A DNA stretch of 64,000 nt from Hahellaceae bacterium (GTDB lineage Bacteria > Pseudomonadota > Gammaproteobacteria > Pseudomonadales > Oleiphilaceae), in the NCBI GenBank assembly GCA_024234505.1, contig JACKOD010000004.1, positions 396,001 to 460,000 on the forward strand. Reading direction: 5' to 3'. Below, piece after piece: positions 44,775 to 52,895 of this stretch (the first letter of the stretch is position 1; every line of letters begins with the position of its first letter). Below the pieces are notes generated by a model. It had not been told where the DNA came from. It saw nothing but the letters and a program-made list of their open reading frames with translations, and searched no databases. A program made the translations under genes and the position numbers.

Positions 44775-45134
44775 ATGGCTGAAAAGAAAGTGGTTTTACT
44801 GGTCGATGATAGTCGCATTAGTCGGTTGATGATTCGAGCGGTGATTGAAAACAATAGTGACGAATGGGATGTGCTGGAGGCGGCGAGTGGTAAAGAGGCG
44901 TTAAATCTGGTTTCCGGCAGCGAGGTGGATGCAATTACGCTGGATATGAATATGCCAGGCGAAAACGGATTGCTAATCGCGCCAAAGCTGCAGGCTTCCT
45001 GTCCACAAGCCAAAATTGCCCTGATTACGGGTAATCTTGAGAGTGACGTCAAAGACAAAGCAGTCATACAAGGGTTGGCGTTTATACCCAAGCCGATAAC
45101 AGAGGATAAGATAGTCGACTTTCTCAAGCTCTGA
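44775..45134 (+). CDS. single-domain response regulator (CheY-like)
   Basis: 119 residues: a receiver domain only. VVLLVDDSRISRLMIRAVIE has the acidic pair, AITLDMNMPGENG the phospho-Asp, ALITGN the Thr switch and AFIPKPIT the Lys. There is no output domain, so it works through protein contact, as CheY does. No kinase is adjacent. The ATG has a GGGGAGG site ahead. It is divergent from the pentapeptide gene. Confidence 0.92.
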   Translation: MAEKKVVLLVDDSRISRLMIRAVIENNSDEWDVLEAASGKEALNLVSGSEVDAITLDMNMPGENGLLIAPKLQASCPQAKIALITGNLESDVKDKAVIQGLAFIPKPITEDKIVDFLKL

Positions 45135-45250
45135 TAAGCTGCGTCGACGGACAGAAAAGCATGATGTGAAAAGAGCAATGCAGGCGTTATCCGTTCGCAT
45201 TGCACTTTTTGTTCACATTGTTCTTGGGTACTGCTACTTTCGTCGCAGCA

Positions 45251-46816
45251 TTAGATACCTAATCGAGATTTGATTCGGGCGATGAGTCTCGATACTTCTT
45301 CTTCGTCAGAAGTTTTAATGATCAGCGTATGAGTCAATTCCTCTTCACTTAACGGTTCCGCACTTTTTAGCTGATTTTCGAAAACTTCCAGCGTGGCTTC
45401 TGATGCATCCTGGCCTGCTTCGCTGCGCTTGGTAATCCATTGTCTGATGGTCTCAGGGTCTGCCTGGCAAGATAGCAGTACGCCAGGAACGCCGGCATTT
45501 TCAATCATGGTGCAAAACCGGGCGCGTTGGGTTTGCTGCAAGTTTGCCGCATCTACCACCACTGAAAAGCCCGCCGCCAGCAATTGTTCTGCGAGTGTCT
45601 CCAATCGATGATAGGTTGCTTCGGTTGCATTCGGAGTATAGATACCTTCATTGAGGCTGGCCCGGCTGGAATCCTTTTCGCCCAGTCCGGCGAGGCGTTT
45701 ACGCTCAATATCTGAACGTAAGCGAATCGCACCCAGTTCCTCAACAACTTGATTGCTGATACTGGTTTTACCCGAGCCAGAGTAACCATGCATGACCAGA
45801 GCAAAGCGATTGGGGATGGTCAGGCAGCTTTCCGCGAGATCAGCATAATTGCGATAACGATTGAGCAGGTTCGCTTTGCTTTCCTCATCCAGTCCGGGGG
45901 AATTCATCATAAAGAGCGATATTTTGGCGCGAACCATGGCTCGGTAAGCTTTGTAGAAAGGCAGAAGCGCAACGCTGTCGTAGTCGCCACTTAGCTCCAG
46001 CCAACGGTTAAAGAATCGATTGGCAAAAGCCGATTGCTTGCGGTCTTCGAGGTCCATCATTAGAAAGGCGACATCGCTGATGACATCTATCCAGCGGAAT
46101 TCATCATTGAATTCAATACAGTCGAATAGTACAACATCATCTTTGTAGTACGTAATGTTGCCCAGATGTATGTCGCCATGACATTCACGAATAAATCCTT
46201 GCGCTTTTCGTTGCGCCAGGACAGGTTGCAGTCGGTCAAACGTTGTTTGTGCCCACGCTTCAAGCTGGTCAAGTTGAATGAGCAGTGCCTTGTCATCCAG
46301 CATGGGGCGAATCTGGTCGAAATTTTGCTGCATTGGCGCAAATACTTGTGCGGGTTGACCAAATTCGCTGGAGGCGGGTGCCACGGCAATCTGGCGATGG
46401 AAATTGGCGATTATATCTGCCAAACGATCAACGTGAGCACTGTTCATCTGCCCGCCGTCGAGCATGCGGTCCATCAATCCCTCTTGAGGAAATTGAGCCA
46501 TCTTAATGGCGTATTCAAAAATTTCGCCTTCGCCATTGAGCTGTGGATTGGCTTCGCTCCCCCGAATGGGAACGATTTCCAGATAGAGTTCAGGGGCCAG
46601 ACGTTGATTCAGGCGGAATTCTTCTTCACAAAAGTGTTTGCGGCGCTCGAGGGTCGTAAAATTTAGAAAGCCGAAATCCATGGGCTTTTTGATTTTATAG
46701 GCAAATGGCCCGGTGAGGATTACCCACGAAATGTGAGTTTCTAAAACATTAAACCCCTCGCAGTGGTGATCAAAAAGTGAAGGATTTTTAAGGGCGTTGA
46801 TTAATGCATTACTCAC
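45251..46816 (-). CDS. APH-like kinase fused to P-loop kinase domain
   Basis: 521 residues from GTG 46816 (MSNALINALKNP), with AGGAG six bases ahead. The first 330 residues are an aminoglycoside-phosphotransferase-like fold (FAYKIKKPMDFGF, ECHGDIHLGNITYYKDDVVLFDCIEFND). The last 190 are a zeta-toxin/adenylate-kinase-like P-loop domain (LVMHGYSGSGKTSISNQV, VVDAANLQQTQRARF). This two-domain protein is widespread in proteobacteria; the substrate is unknown. It is not likely to be a resistance gene. Confidence 0.9.
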   Translation of the reverse strand: MSNALINALKNPSLFDHHCEGFNVLETHISWVILTGPFAYKIKKPMDFGFLNFTTLERRKHFCEEEFRLNQRLAPELYLEIVPIRGSEANPQLNGEGEIFEYAIKMAQFPQEGLMDRMLDGGQMNSAHVDRLADIIANFHRQIAVAPASSEFGQPAQVFAPMQQNFDQIRPMLDDKALLIQLDQLEAWAQTTFDRLQPVLAQRKAQGFIRECHGDIHLGNITYYKDDVVLFDCIEFNDEFRWIDVISDVAFLMMDLEDRKQSAFANRFFNRWLELSGDYDSVALLPFYKAYRAMVRAKISLFMMNSPGLDEESKANLLNRYRNYADLAESCLTIPNRFALVMHGYSGSGKTSISNQVVEELGAIRLRSDIERKRLAGLGEKDSSRASLNEGIYTPNATEATYHRLETLAEQLLAAGFSVVVDAANLQQTQRARFCTMIENAGVPGVLLSCQADPETIRQWITKRSEAGQDASEATLEVFENQLKSAEPLSEEELTHTLIIKTSDEEEVSRLIARIKSRLGI

Positions 46817-47119
46817 TCGGTACTCCTGGCGTAAAATAGTGTTTTCGCGGGCGGGACGTTGCGGTTGGCGCCACACGATTATTGTTATTGGTCTGGATCG
46901 GTCTTTGGACGACGACTTAACAGTTGAGAAAAAAGGATTGACTAATCATAGCGATATTTCGCGAACCTTGCTAACCATTGCACCCTGATGAGCATCTTCA
47001 ACCCGCGACAGCCCGATAAAAATGCGATGATATGCACATCAGTTCTTTCAACCCATTAGACTAGCCGGAACGGACGAGTGGGCCCGCCGGGCTCGCGTTA
47101 CAAGGAAGCACACTTCAGA

Positions 47120-49438
47120 ATGAAAAAAAAAGATACTTCGACTTCAAAAAAAGCCAAGGCTGCCCATGAGCCAAGAAAAATTAAGCCGCATCGATGGAAG
47201 CGGCGTCTTTTAGTCAAAGTGGGTTTGGTCTTGTTGGTGGTGGTCGCGCTATGGGTTGTTTATCTCGATGCACTGGTAAGGGACAAATTCGAGGGTAAAA
47301 AGTGGTCACTTCCGGCGCAGGTGTTCGCGCGACCTCTCGAAATTTACGAAGGGCGGGGGATAAACCCGGAGTTGCTGGAATACGAACTAAAGTTGCTTAA
47401 TTATCAGCTGACTAAGGTGCCAGAGCGCCAGGGAACCTATAGTCGCCAGGATTCACAGTTTTTGATTCACACCCGGGGATATGATTTTCCTGATGCACCT
47501 CAAAAATCCTTGGCATTACAGTTTAGTGTAACGCAGGATCGCGTTACGGCGCTGACGATCAACGGGCAGCAGGACGTGAGTGCGTTAGTCCGTCTCGAAC
47601 CTTATCTGATTGGCGGGATTTATCCTGCACAAAAGGAAGATCGTTTACTCGTGCGATTGGATCAGGTTCCTTCCTCGCTGGTATCCATGCTTCTGGCCAC
47701 GGAAGATCGAAATTTCTATACGCATTTCGGCATTGCGCCTCTGTCTATTTTAAGAGCGTTAGTCGCTAACTTGCAGGCGGGCAAAGCGGTACAAGGAGGT
47801 AGTACGTTAACCCAACAGCTGGTAAAGAATTTCTATTTAACGCAGGAACGCTCTATTCAGCGCAAAGCGACCGAAGCCGTGATGTCGTTATTGCTGGACG
47901 CGCATTACGAAAAAGATGAAATTCTGGAAACGTATCTCAATGAAGTTTATCTGGGACAAGCGGGCCAGCGAGAGATTCACGGTTTTGGCATGGCGAGCCA
48001 GTTTTATTTTGCGCAGCCGCTAGCATCACTGGAGTTACATCAAAGTGCTTTGCTGGTGGCCATGGTAAAGGGCGCGAGCTGGTACAACCCGAGGCGTTTT
48101 CCAGAGCGTGCGCTGAAAAGGCGAAATCTTGTACTGGACTTACTGGCCAAAGACGGGGTCGTTTCAGATCAGGCGGCCCAGGCCGCCAAAGCTAAAGATT
48201 TGGGGGTGACTCCAAAGCCGAGTTTCAGTATCAATCGATTTCCTGCGTTTTTTGAGTTGGTTCAGAGACAATTGGCGCAAGAATATCAAACCAAAGACTT
48301 GCAGACCGACGGCTTAAGAATTTTCACCACGCTCGATCCACAAATACAGCACGCGGCAGAGGATAGTCTGATTGCCACCTTGAATGCTTCCAAAAAAAGC
48401 AAAGCGGCTGATTTGCAGGGATCGGTGGTAGTTACCATGGCAGAGTCGGGGGATGTGGTTGCGCTGGTAGGAGGAAAGGATCCTCGATTCGATGGGTTTA
48501 ACCGGGCATTGGATGCCGTAAGACCTATCGGCTCGTTGATAAAACCGGTCATATTTCTCGAAGCGTTACGGCATCCAGAGAAGTATGCCTTGGCAAGCTT
48601 GCTGGATGATGAGGCTTTTTTTCTTACTTTTGAGAATGGTGAAACCTGGCGCCCACAGAATTACGATAAAAAAAGCCATGGTAAAGTGCCATTACATGAA
48701 GCCCTGGCACGATCACTTAATTTGGCAACGGCACGTCTGGGTATTGAATTGGGGGTGCCAAATATCATTGAGTTATTACACGATCTGGGGCTGGAAAAGG
48801 AGATCTCTCCTTACCCTTCAATGCTGCTGGGTGCAACCAACCATAGTCCTATGGATATGGCGCGCTTGTATCAGGTGTTCGCTGCAGGGGGATTTCGTGT
48901 TCCGCTGCACGCGGTGAGGTTGGTGTCTACGCATGAAGGTGCGGCGTTGAGTCGTTATCCTTTTGAGGTCAGGCAGATGGTGGAGTCAACCAGTATCTAT
49001 CTGATTAATAAAGCCCTGGTTGAAGTAATGCAGGAAGGAACAGGCAAGGGAGTGCAGCGATGGCTACCCGAATCTTTAGTGGTGGCTGGTAAAACCGGCA
49101 CAACCAACGATGGACGAGACAGTTGGTTTGCGGGCTTTTCAGGTGATTATCTCGGCGTGGTTTGGATTGGAAAGGATGACAACTCCGCAACAGGTTTAAC
49201 CGGAAGTTCCGGTGCTTTACTGGTATGGGGGCGGATGATGGGGATGTTGCCACAGCGGCCTTATGAAGCCACAGAGCCGCCGGGTATCACGCAAATCCGG
49301 GTGGGGGTGGCCGATGCTGATGGTGAGCTTAATTGCGAGCATCCGAGGGTATTGCCGGCCATTGAACCTTTGGCATCGGGGTTACCTTTATGTGATCAGC
49401 AGCGCTCCGGCAGCTGGTTGCAGCGGTTATTCAATTAA
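47120..49438 (+). CDS. mrcB: bifunctional penicillin-binding protein 1B
   Basis: 772 residues from ATG 47120 (MKKKDTSTSKK). A basic cytoplasmic tail and one membrane helix (LVKVGLVLLVVVALWVVYL) precede a UB2H-like domain. The GT51 glycosyltransferase follows (LLATEDRNFYTHFGI with catalytic Glu, GGSTLTQQLVKNFYLT, RKATEAVMSLLLDAHYEKDEILETYLNEVYLG). The transpeptidase has SLIKP (SxxK), SLN and KTGTT. It polymerises and cross-links peptidoglycan. The 303-base region upstream (46817-47119) is a divergent promoter region with no other feature seen. Confidence 0.95.
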   Translation: MKKKDTSTSKKAKAAHEPRKIKPHRWKRRLLVKVGLVLLVVVALWVVYLDALVRDKFEGKKWSLPAQVFARPLEIYEGRGINPELLEYELKLLNYQLTKVPERQGTYSRQDSQFLIHTRGYDFPDAPQKSLALQFSVTQDRVTALTINGQQDVSALVRLEPYLIGGIYPAQKEDRLLVRLDQVPSSLVSMLLATEDRNFYTHFGIAPLSILRALVANLQAGKAVQGGSTLTQQLVKNFYLTQERSIQRKATEAVMSLLLDAHYEKDEILETYLNEVYLGQAGQREIHGFGMASQFYFAQPLASLELHQSALLVAMVKGASWYNPRRFPERALKRRNLVLDLLAKDGVVSDQAAQAAKAKDLGVTPKPSFSINRFPAFFELVQRQLAQEYQTKDLQTDGLRIFTTLDPQIQHAAEDSLIATLNASKKSKAADLQGSVVVTMAESGDVVALVGGKDPRFDGFNRALDAVRPIGSLIKPVIFLEALRHPEKYALASLLDDEAFFLTFENGETWRPQNYDKKSHGKVPLHEALARSLNLATARLGIELGVPNIIELLHDLGLEKEISPYPSMLLGATNHSPMDMARLYQVFAAGGFRVPLHAVRLVSTHEGAALSRYPFEVRQMVESTSIYLINKALVEVMQEGTGKGVQRWLPESLVVAGKTGTTNDGRDSWFAGFSGDYLGVVWIGKDDNSATGLTGSSGALLVWGRMMGMLPQRPYEATEPPGITQIRVGVADADGELNCEHPRVLPAIEPLASGLPLCDQQRSGSWLQRLFN

Positions 49439-49545
49439 GCAGATAGTTAGTCGCACCAAATAAAATCCGCTAGTTTGCGCGATTTCTGTATCGGATAATC
49501 AGAAGCGTGGGCGTACAACGAAGCATCGATATAGAGGAGACAATA

Positions 49546-50079
49546 ATGCAAAAGCAAACTTTTCGACCAGGACGTCGATTGGGTTTTACCGCCATTCTTC
49601 TGGTGTTGATCGCGGGCTGCACGAGTCAAAGTATGATGCAGGATCAACCGTATAGAACCGATGTGATTGTTTCCAGCCAGACGAATCAAACGAGTAAGGC
49701 GAATCAGGACAAGGGAGGTGTTCGTGAAACTGAAAGAAAGCGTGCGCCGGTTTCGATCGCCCCGGCGGCGGCACAGCTTATCGCGCTTGCCGGTTCTTCC
49801 CGTCAATCGGGTGCGTTGGATCAGTCCCGTCGGCAACTCGAGCAGGCGCAGCGAATATCTCCCAAAGCTCCCCAGGTTTATGCAGCCTTGGCCGAACATT
49901 ACGCTTCAGTGAAAGAATGGGGACGTTCGGAACAATTTGCGTTAAAAGGCGTATCGTTAGCAGGAAATGATAGGCAGTTACGGCAACAACTCTGGGTATT
50001 GGTGGCCAAAGCCCGAGAAGCTAGAGGCGATGCACGCGGGGCGGCACTGGCATGGCAGAATGCGGAGATTAAAGGCTAA
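49546..50079 (+). CDS. TPR-like lipoprotein
   Basis: 177 residues from ATG 49546, which has GAGGAGA ahead. Signal peptide and lipobox (LGFTAILLVLIAGC) are followed by a Ser/Gln/Asn-rich linker. Two or three tetratricopeptide-like helices then follow (LIALAGSSRQSGALDQSRRQLEQAQRISPKAPQVYAALAEHYASVKEWGRSEQFALKG). It may be a periplasmic adaptor. It lies just downstream of mrcB on the same strand, suggesting a role near PBP1b activation similar to LpoB-type partners, but no LpoB homology is visible. Confidence 0.85.
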   Translation: MQKQTFRPGRRLGFTAILLVLIAGCTSQSMMQDQPYRTDVIVSSQTNQTSKANQDKGGVRETERKRAPVSIAPAAAQLIALAGSSRQSGALDQSRRQLEQAQRISPKAPQVYAALAEHYASVKEWGRSEQFALKGVSLAGNDRQLRQQLWVLVAKAREARGDARGAALAWQNAEIKG

Positions 50080-50085
50080 TGAGTC

Positions 50086-50120
50086 CGGTAGATTAGCTGT
50101 CGGGCACAACTAATCTACCG
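50086..50120. terminator. hairpin between convergent TPR lipoprotein and lipase genes
   Basis: CGGTAGATTAG and CTAATCTACCG form a perfect 11 bp stem with a 13-base loop between the stops at 50079 and 50132. It has no T-tract. Confidence 0.5.
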
Positions 50121-50131
50121 CGGCCTCGCCG

Positions 50132-51052
50132 TTATACCCCGGCGTTTTTCAGACGGTTAGCGTGTTGACGATAAAGCGTTTTGGGATCGGTGGTGAACAA
50201 ACTGTGGAGACCAAACAGCAGATTCACTTCGTCGAGATGATTCATAAAGTAGTCGTCTCGAATGACTTTCCCAAAATGGCTGCTGCATTTTCCAACCAGT
50301 CCGTCGTTAGCACTAAAGCCAAACGCCAGGCTGGTGGTGCCCAAAATCGCATCGGAGAGATCCAGCACGTTGGTCAGCACACCGGTTCCGCCCCAGGAAT
50401 AGAATTTGATTCCGTTTTGGGAGTAAGCACCTTCTCCACAGCTACTGGTAGGGATGCCTGCGGGTGCAAACGAGTTAAATTGTGCCGAGCCGGAAGTCGT
50501 CAAAGATTGCAGGCTAGCGGCCATATTTTGGTTATATCCGCCCCCAGACAGCAGATCAATCAGACCTCCGAGCGCATTTCCAAGGGTGTTGGCCAGACTA
50601 TCAGCGGGTGAATTAACGATCACATCAGCCACTGGTGATCCTTTGTGCGGAGAGCCTACGCTGGTTACCGAGGCCACAAGATCGGGACGGACTCTTGCGA
50701 CATAGCGTGAGGTGGGGCCGCCGTGGCTGTGGCCAATTAAATTGACCTTGCCGTAAATGGCTGCAATGGCCTCAACCTGAGGCAAAAGGGCTTCACCTCG
50801 AGCTTCGGTACTGTCCAGGGCGGGTACTTGTACCACATAGACTTTTGCGCCATCAGCACGTAATTCTGAAGGAATTCCGTACCAATAATCCACACCGACC
50901 AGACTGTCAAATCCAAACATTCCATGCACGAGAACAATGGGATATTTGGTTTGAGTGTAGTCAGAAGAACACCAGAACCAGCATGCCGCTGAGCTGGGCG
51001 TAGCAGCGCCGATGAGCGCCATGATCACGAGTGATTTTATTGTTTTTATCAT
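50132..51052 (-). CDS. secreted triacylglycerol lipase, family I.1 (copy 1)
   Basis: 306 residues. A signal peptide (SLVIMALIGAATPSSA) precedes a mature protein very like Pseudomonas aeruginosa LipA (TKYPIVLVHGMFGFDSLVGVDYWYGIP, NLIGHSHGGPTSRYVA with nucleophile Ser, SVGSPHKGSPVADV, ANDGLVG Asp, NHLDEVN His). Both disulfide cysteines (TSSCGEGAY, LVGKCSSHFG) are kept. It hydrolyses long-chain triacylglycerols after type II secretion. Family I.1 enzymes normally need a Lif foldase, often encoded next door; none is present here. A ribosome site (AAAGG) precedes ATG 51052. Confidence 0.93.
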   Translation of the reverse strand: MIKTIKSLVIMALIGAATPSSAACWFWCSSDYTQTKYPIVLVHGMFGFDSLVGVDYWYGIPSELRADGAKVYVVQVPALDSTEARGEALLPQVEAIAAIYGKVNLIGHSHGGPTSRYVARVRPDLVASVTSVGSPHKGSPVADVIVNSPADSLANTLGNALGGLIDLLSGGGYNQNMAASLQSLTTSGSAQFNSFAPAGIPTSSCGEGAYSQNGIKFYSWGGTGVLTNVLDLSDAILGTTSLAFGFSANDGLVGKCSSHFGKVIRDDYFMNHLDEVNLLFGLHSLFTTDPKTLYRQHANRLKNAGV

Positions 51053-51067
51053 GTGTTTAACCTTTCA

Positions 51068-51088
51068 GTTCTTTTGTTTTTGTTGTCG
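51068..51088 (-). promoter_or_regulatory. A-rich CA-type motif in lipase 1 leader
   Basis: The minus strand reads CGACAACAAAAACAAAAGAAC directly ahead of the ribosome site of lipase 1. The 15-base CGACAACAAAAACAA is repeated in the leader of lipase 2. It resembles AAnAAnAA Hfq/Crc sites of catabolite-repressed Pseudomonas mRNAs. The rest of the 469-base gap 51053-51521 holds this leader, presumed promoters and the terminator below. Confidence 0.45.
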
Positions 51089-51468
51089 AACCGAAAGCCA
51101 ATACAACAAAACTTGGCTTTATTCGGGAGGACTGGCAATACCATCGTCGTTTTTGCAATCGTGATATTTGCGCAGGATTACGGCTAAAAAACAAAAAGCA
51201 TCAAGGCGTGTTTTGAGTAGCAAATTAAGTGGAAACATCCTGGGTGCTTGCCCGATTTGTTTTTTAGCTGAGTCGCAGAGCCTTGTTGATGTGTATTTGG
51301 TGTGAGCCAAAATTGATCAAAAAACCTAGCGCTCGCTTGGTATCTTGTACATTAGTCACACAAAACGCTACAAAAATGTACAAACTAACCAGAAAAGTGT
51401 GATGGGTGTCATAAATATTAGATGGAAGGCAAAGCGGGGTTATGGAATTTGTATGGAGGATACATCAA

Positions 51469-51499
51469 TAAAAAAGGAGACCGAGCGGTCTCCTTTTTT
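51469..51499. terminator. bidirectional Rho-independent terminator after lipase 2
   Basis: GGAGACC-GAGC-GGTCTCC is flanked by AAAAAA and TTTTTT. On the minus strand it lies 23 bases after the lipase 2 stop and separates the two lipases into distinct transcripts. Confidence 0.9.
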
Positions 51500-51521
51500 C
51501 TGTAGTTAACTTCGTGTCGAA

Positions 51522-52505
51522 TTAGAGGCCAGCGTTTTTCAGACGGTTTGCCTGTGCGCGATAGAGGCTCTTTGGATTGGGTGAAAATAAACCAGTCAGT
51601 CCAAACAGATGATTCATCGCGTCAACGTGGTTCATGTTGTAATCATCACGGATAACTTTGCCCAAGTGACTGCTGCACTTACCTACGAGGCCATCGTTTT
51701 GTTCGTTGTAGAAAAGATCAGATCCAGACAGCAGGAAGAAATAATCCAGCACGTCGAGGGGGTTGGTGAACAGCGAGGTGCCACCCCAGGAATAGTAACG
51801 AACACCATTCACAACATATTGACCTTCGCCACAAGCGGTTGTTGGTACACCTTGTGGGTGTTCGGTGTTGAATACGGCTGATTTCGCAGAGCTGTAATCT
51901 TCCAGCATCGCCATGGCGTCTTGTGGGAAGTCTGCGCTTGAGTGGCCGGAGACAAATTCTACTGCCGCACCGAAAGCGTTAAACAAGCTGGAAAGTAGAT
52001 CTACAGTTCCTTGGCCCAGCGTGCCACCACTTTCCAGATCCTGGCTCAGATCTTCTACCCAATCTGCGAATCCGAGACCTTTATGACCACCGTGTACAGA
52101 AGTAACAGACGCAACCAGGTCGGGGCGAATAGAAGCTACAAAGCGAGCAGTTGTTGCTCCACCGCTGTGTCCGATGATATTGAATTTCTGGTGGCCGTAA
52201 GTCGCACGCAAATTATCGAGCTGTTCCTCGAGTTGAAGACCGCGGACTTCTGTTCCGTTGAATGCAGAAACATTGAGGGTATAGACAGTTGCCCCTTCAT
52301 CACGCAACTCAGAAGGGATGCCATAGAAATATTCGATGCCAAGAATGTCATCGAAGGCCATGAAGCCTCCAATCATGACAATCGGATATTTTGTTTTAGT
52401 GTAGGTTGATGGCGGGAACAACCAGTCAAACCATCCCGCATTCGCCTGACTTAAGCCAAGCAAGCTAACTACCAGTATTACTAATGTGGATTTAAGTTTA
52501 GTCAT
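51522..52505 (-). CDS. secreted triacylglycerol lipase, family I.1-like (copy 2)
   Basis: 327 residues from ATG 52505 (MTKLKSTLVILVVSLLGLSQANA, a clear signal peptide), with GAGGAAG ahead. TKYPIVMIGGFMAFDDILGIEYFYGIP, nucleophile motif NIIGHSGGATTARFVA, NDGLVG Asp, NHVDAMN His and cysteines in TTACGEGQY and LVGKCSSHLG align with copy 1. It differs at the oxyanion strand (MIGGFMAFD instead of VLVHGMFGFD) and after the nucleophile (SVHGGHKGLG instead of SVGSPHKGSP), so substrate preference may have changed. It looks like an older tandem duplicate. Confidence 0.9.
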   Translation of the reverse strand: MTKLKSTLVILVVSLLGLSQANAGWFDWLFPPSTYTKTKYPIVMIGGFMAFDDILGIEYFYGIPSELRDEGATVYTLNVSAFNGTEVRGLQLEEQLDNLRATYGHQKFNIIGHSGGATTARFVASIRPDLVASVTSVHGGHKGLGFADWVEDLSQDLESGGTLGQGTVDLLSSLFNAFGAAVEFVSGHSSADFPQDAMAMLEDYSSAKSAVFNTEHPQGVPTTACGEGQYVVNGVRYYSWGGTSLFTNPLDVLDYFFLLSGSDLFYNEQNDGLVGKCSSHLGKVIRDDYNMNHVDAMNHLFGLTGLFSPNPKSLYRAQANRLKNAGL

Positions 52506-52522
52506 TTTATGCTTCCTCAAAG

Positions 52523-52596
52523 CTTTTGTTTTTTTTGTATTGAAGCGTAATGCGTATATCGCTAATCACAGCCAACGATCCTTGTTTTTGTTGTCG
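52523..52596 (-). promoter_or_regulatory. A-rich motifs in lipase 2 leader
   Basis: Minus strand: AATACAAAAAAAACAAAAG (52523-52541) lies just ahead of the ribosome site. CGACAACAAAAACAA (52582-52596) is identical over 15 bases to the lipase 1 leader. They are candidate Hfq/Crc CA motifs. Confidence 0.45.
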
Positions 52597-52755
52597 CGGG
52601 GTGTGTGACCATTACATTGCAAGAAAGATGCTTAAAATGGTTCAAATGTGCATAAAGGTGTTAATGGTGTACAAAAGTACAAAATGTGTCACAAAAAATA
52701 ACGCGAGCCGGTTACATTGGCGAAAATTTAAGCAAACGTAAGTTGGCTTGAGTCA

Positions 52756-52853
52756 GGTAACAAGCTAAGTTTTGCGTGATTAAGTGTTACCGATGGAATC
52801 GTTTTGCGGAGATGTGTTACTGAGGTAACACACCGAATCATAGGTGTGTTACC
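52756..52853. promoter_or_regulatory. cluster of five TGTTAC/GTAACA half-sites upstream of lipase 2
   Basis: GTAACA at 52757, TGTTAC at 52785, TGTTAC at 52815 and GTAACA at 52825 (together GTGTTACTGAGGTAACAC, a near-palindrome), and TGTTAC at 52847. They lie 250-350 bases upstream of the lipase 2 start, in the 390-base gap 52506-52895. The distance suits enhancer sites for a sigma-54 activator. The same half-site occurs upstream of the sRNA candidate. Confidence 0.5.
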
Positions 52854-52895
52854 TGTGAGAAATGTAGACCTATGAGAAATGTAGAACAGTTGCGG

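Noticed and set aside
45251..46816. Aminoglycoside resistance gene
   Set aside because: The APH-like part is fused to a P-loop kinase domain in a widespread housekeeping-type architecture and is not related to known resistance enzymes beyond the fold.
46797..46988. Plus-strand ORF of 63 residues upstream of mrcB
   Set aside because: It overlaps the start of the kinase gene on the other strand and has no convincing start signal or family resemblance.
50132..52880. Sigma-54 promoters at the two lipases (TTGGCTTTCGGTTCGAC and TTGGCTGTGATTAGCG on the minus strand)
   Set aside because: The first has GA instead of GC at the -12 element, and the second has nine rather than ten bases between the doublets. 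Neither is good enough to call.
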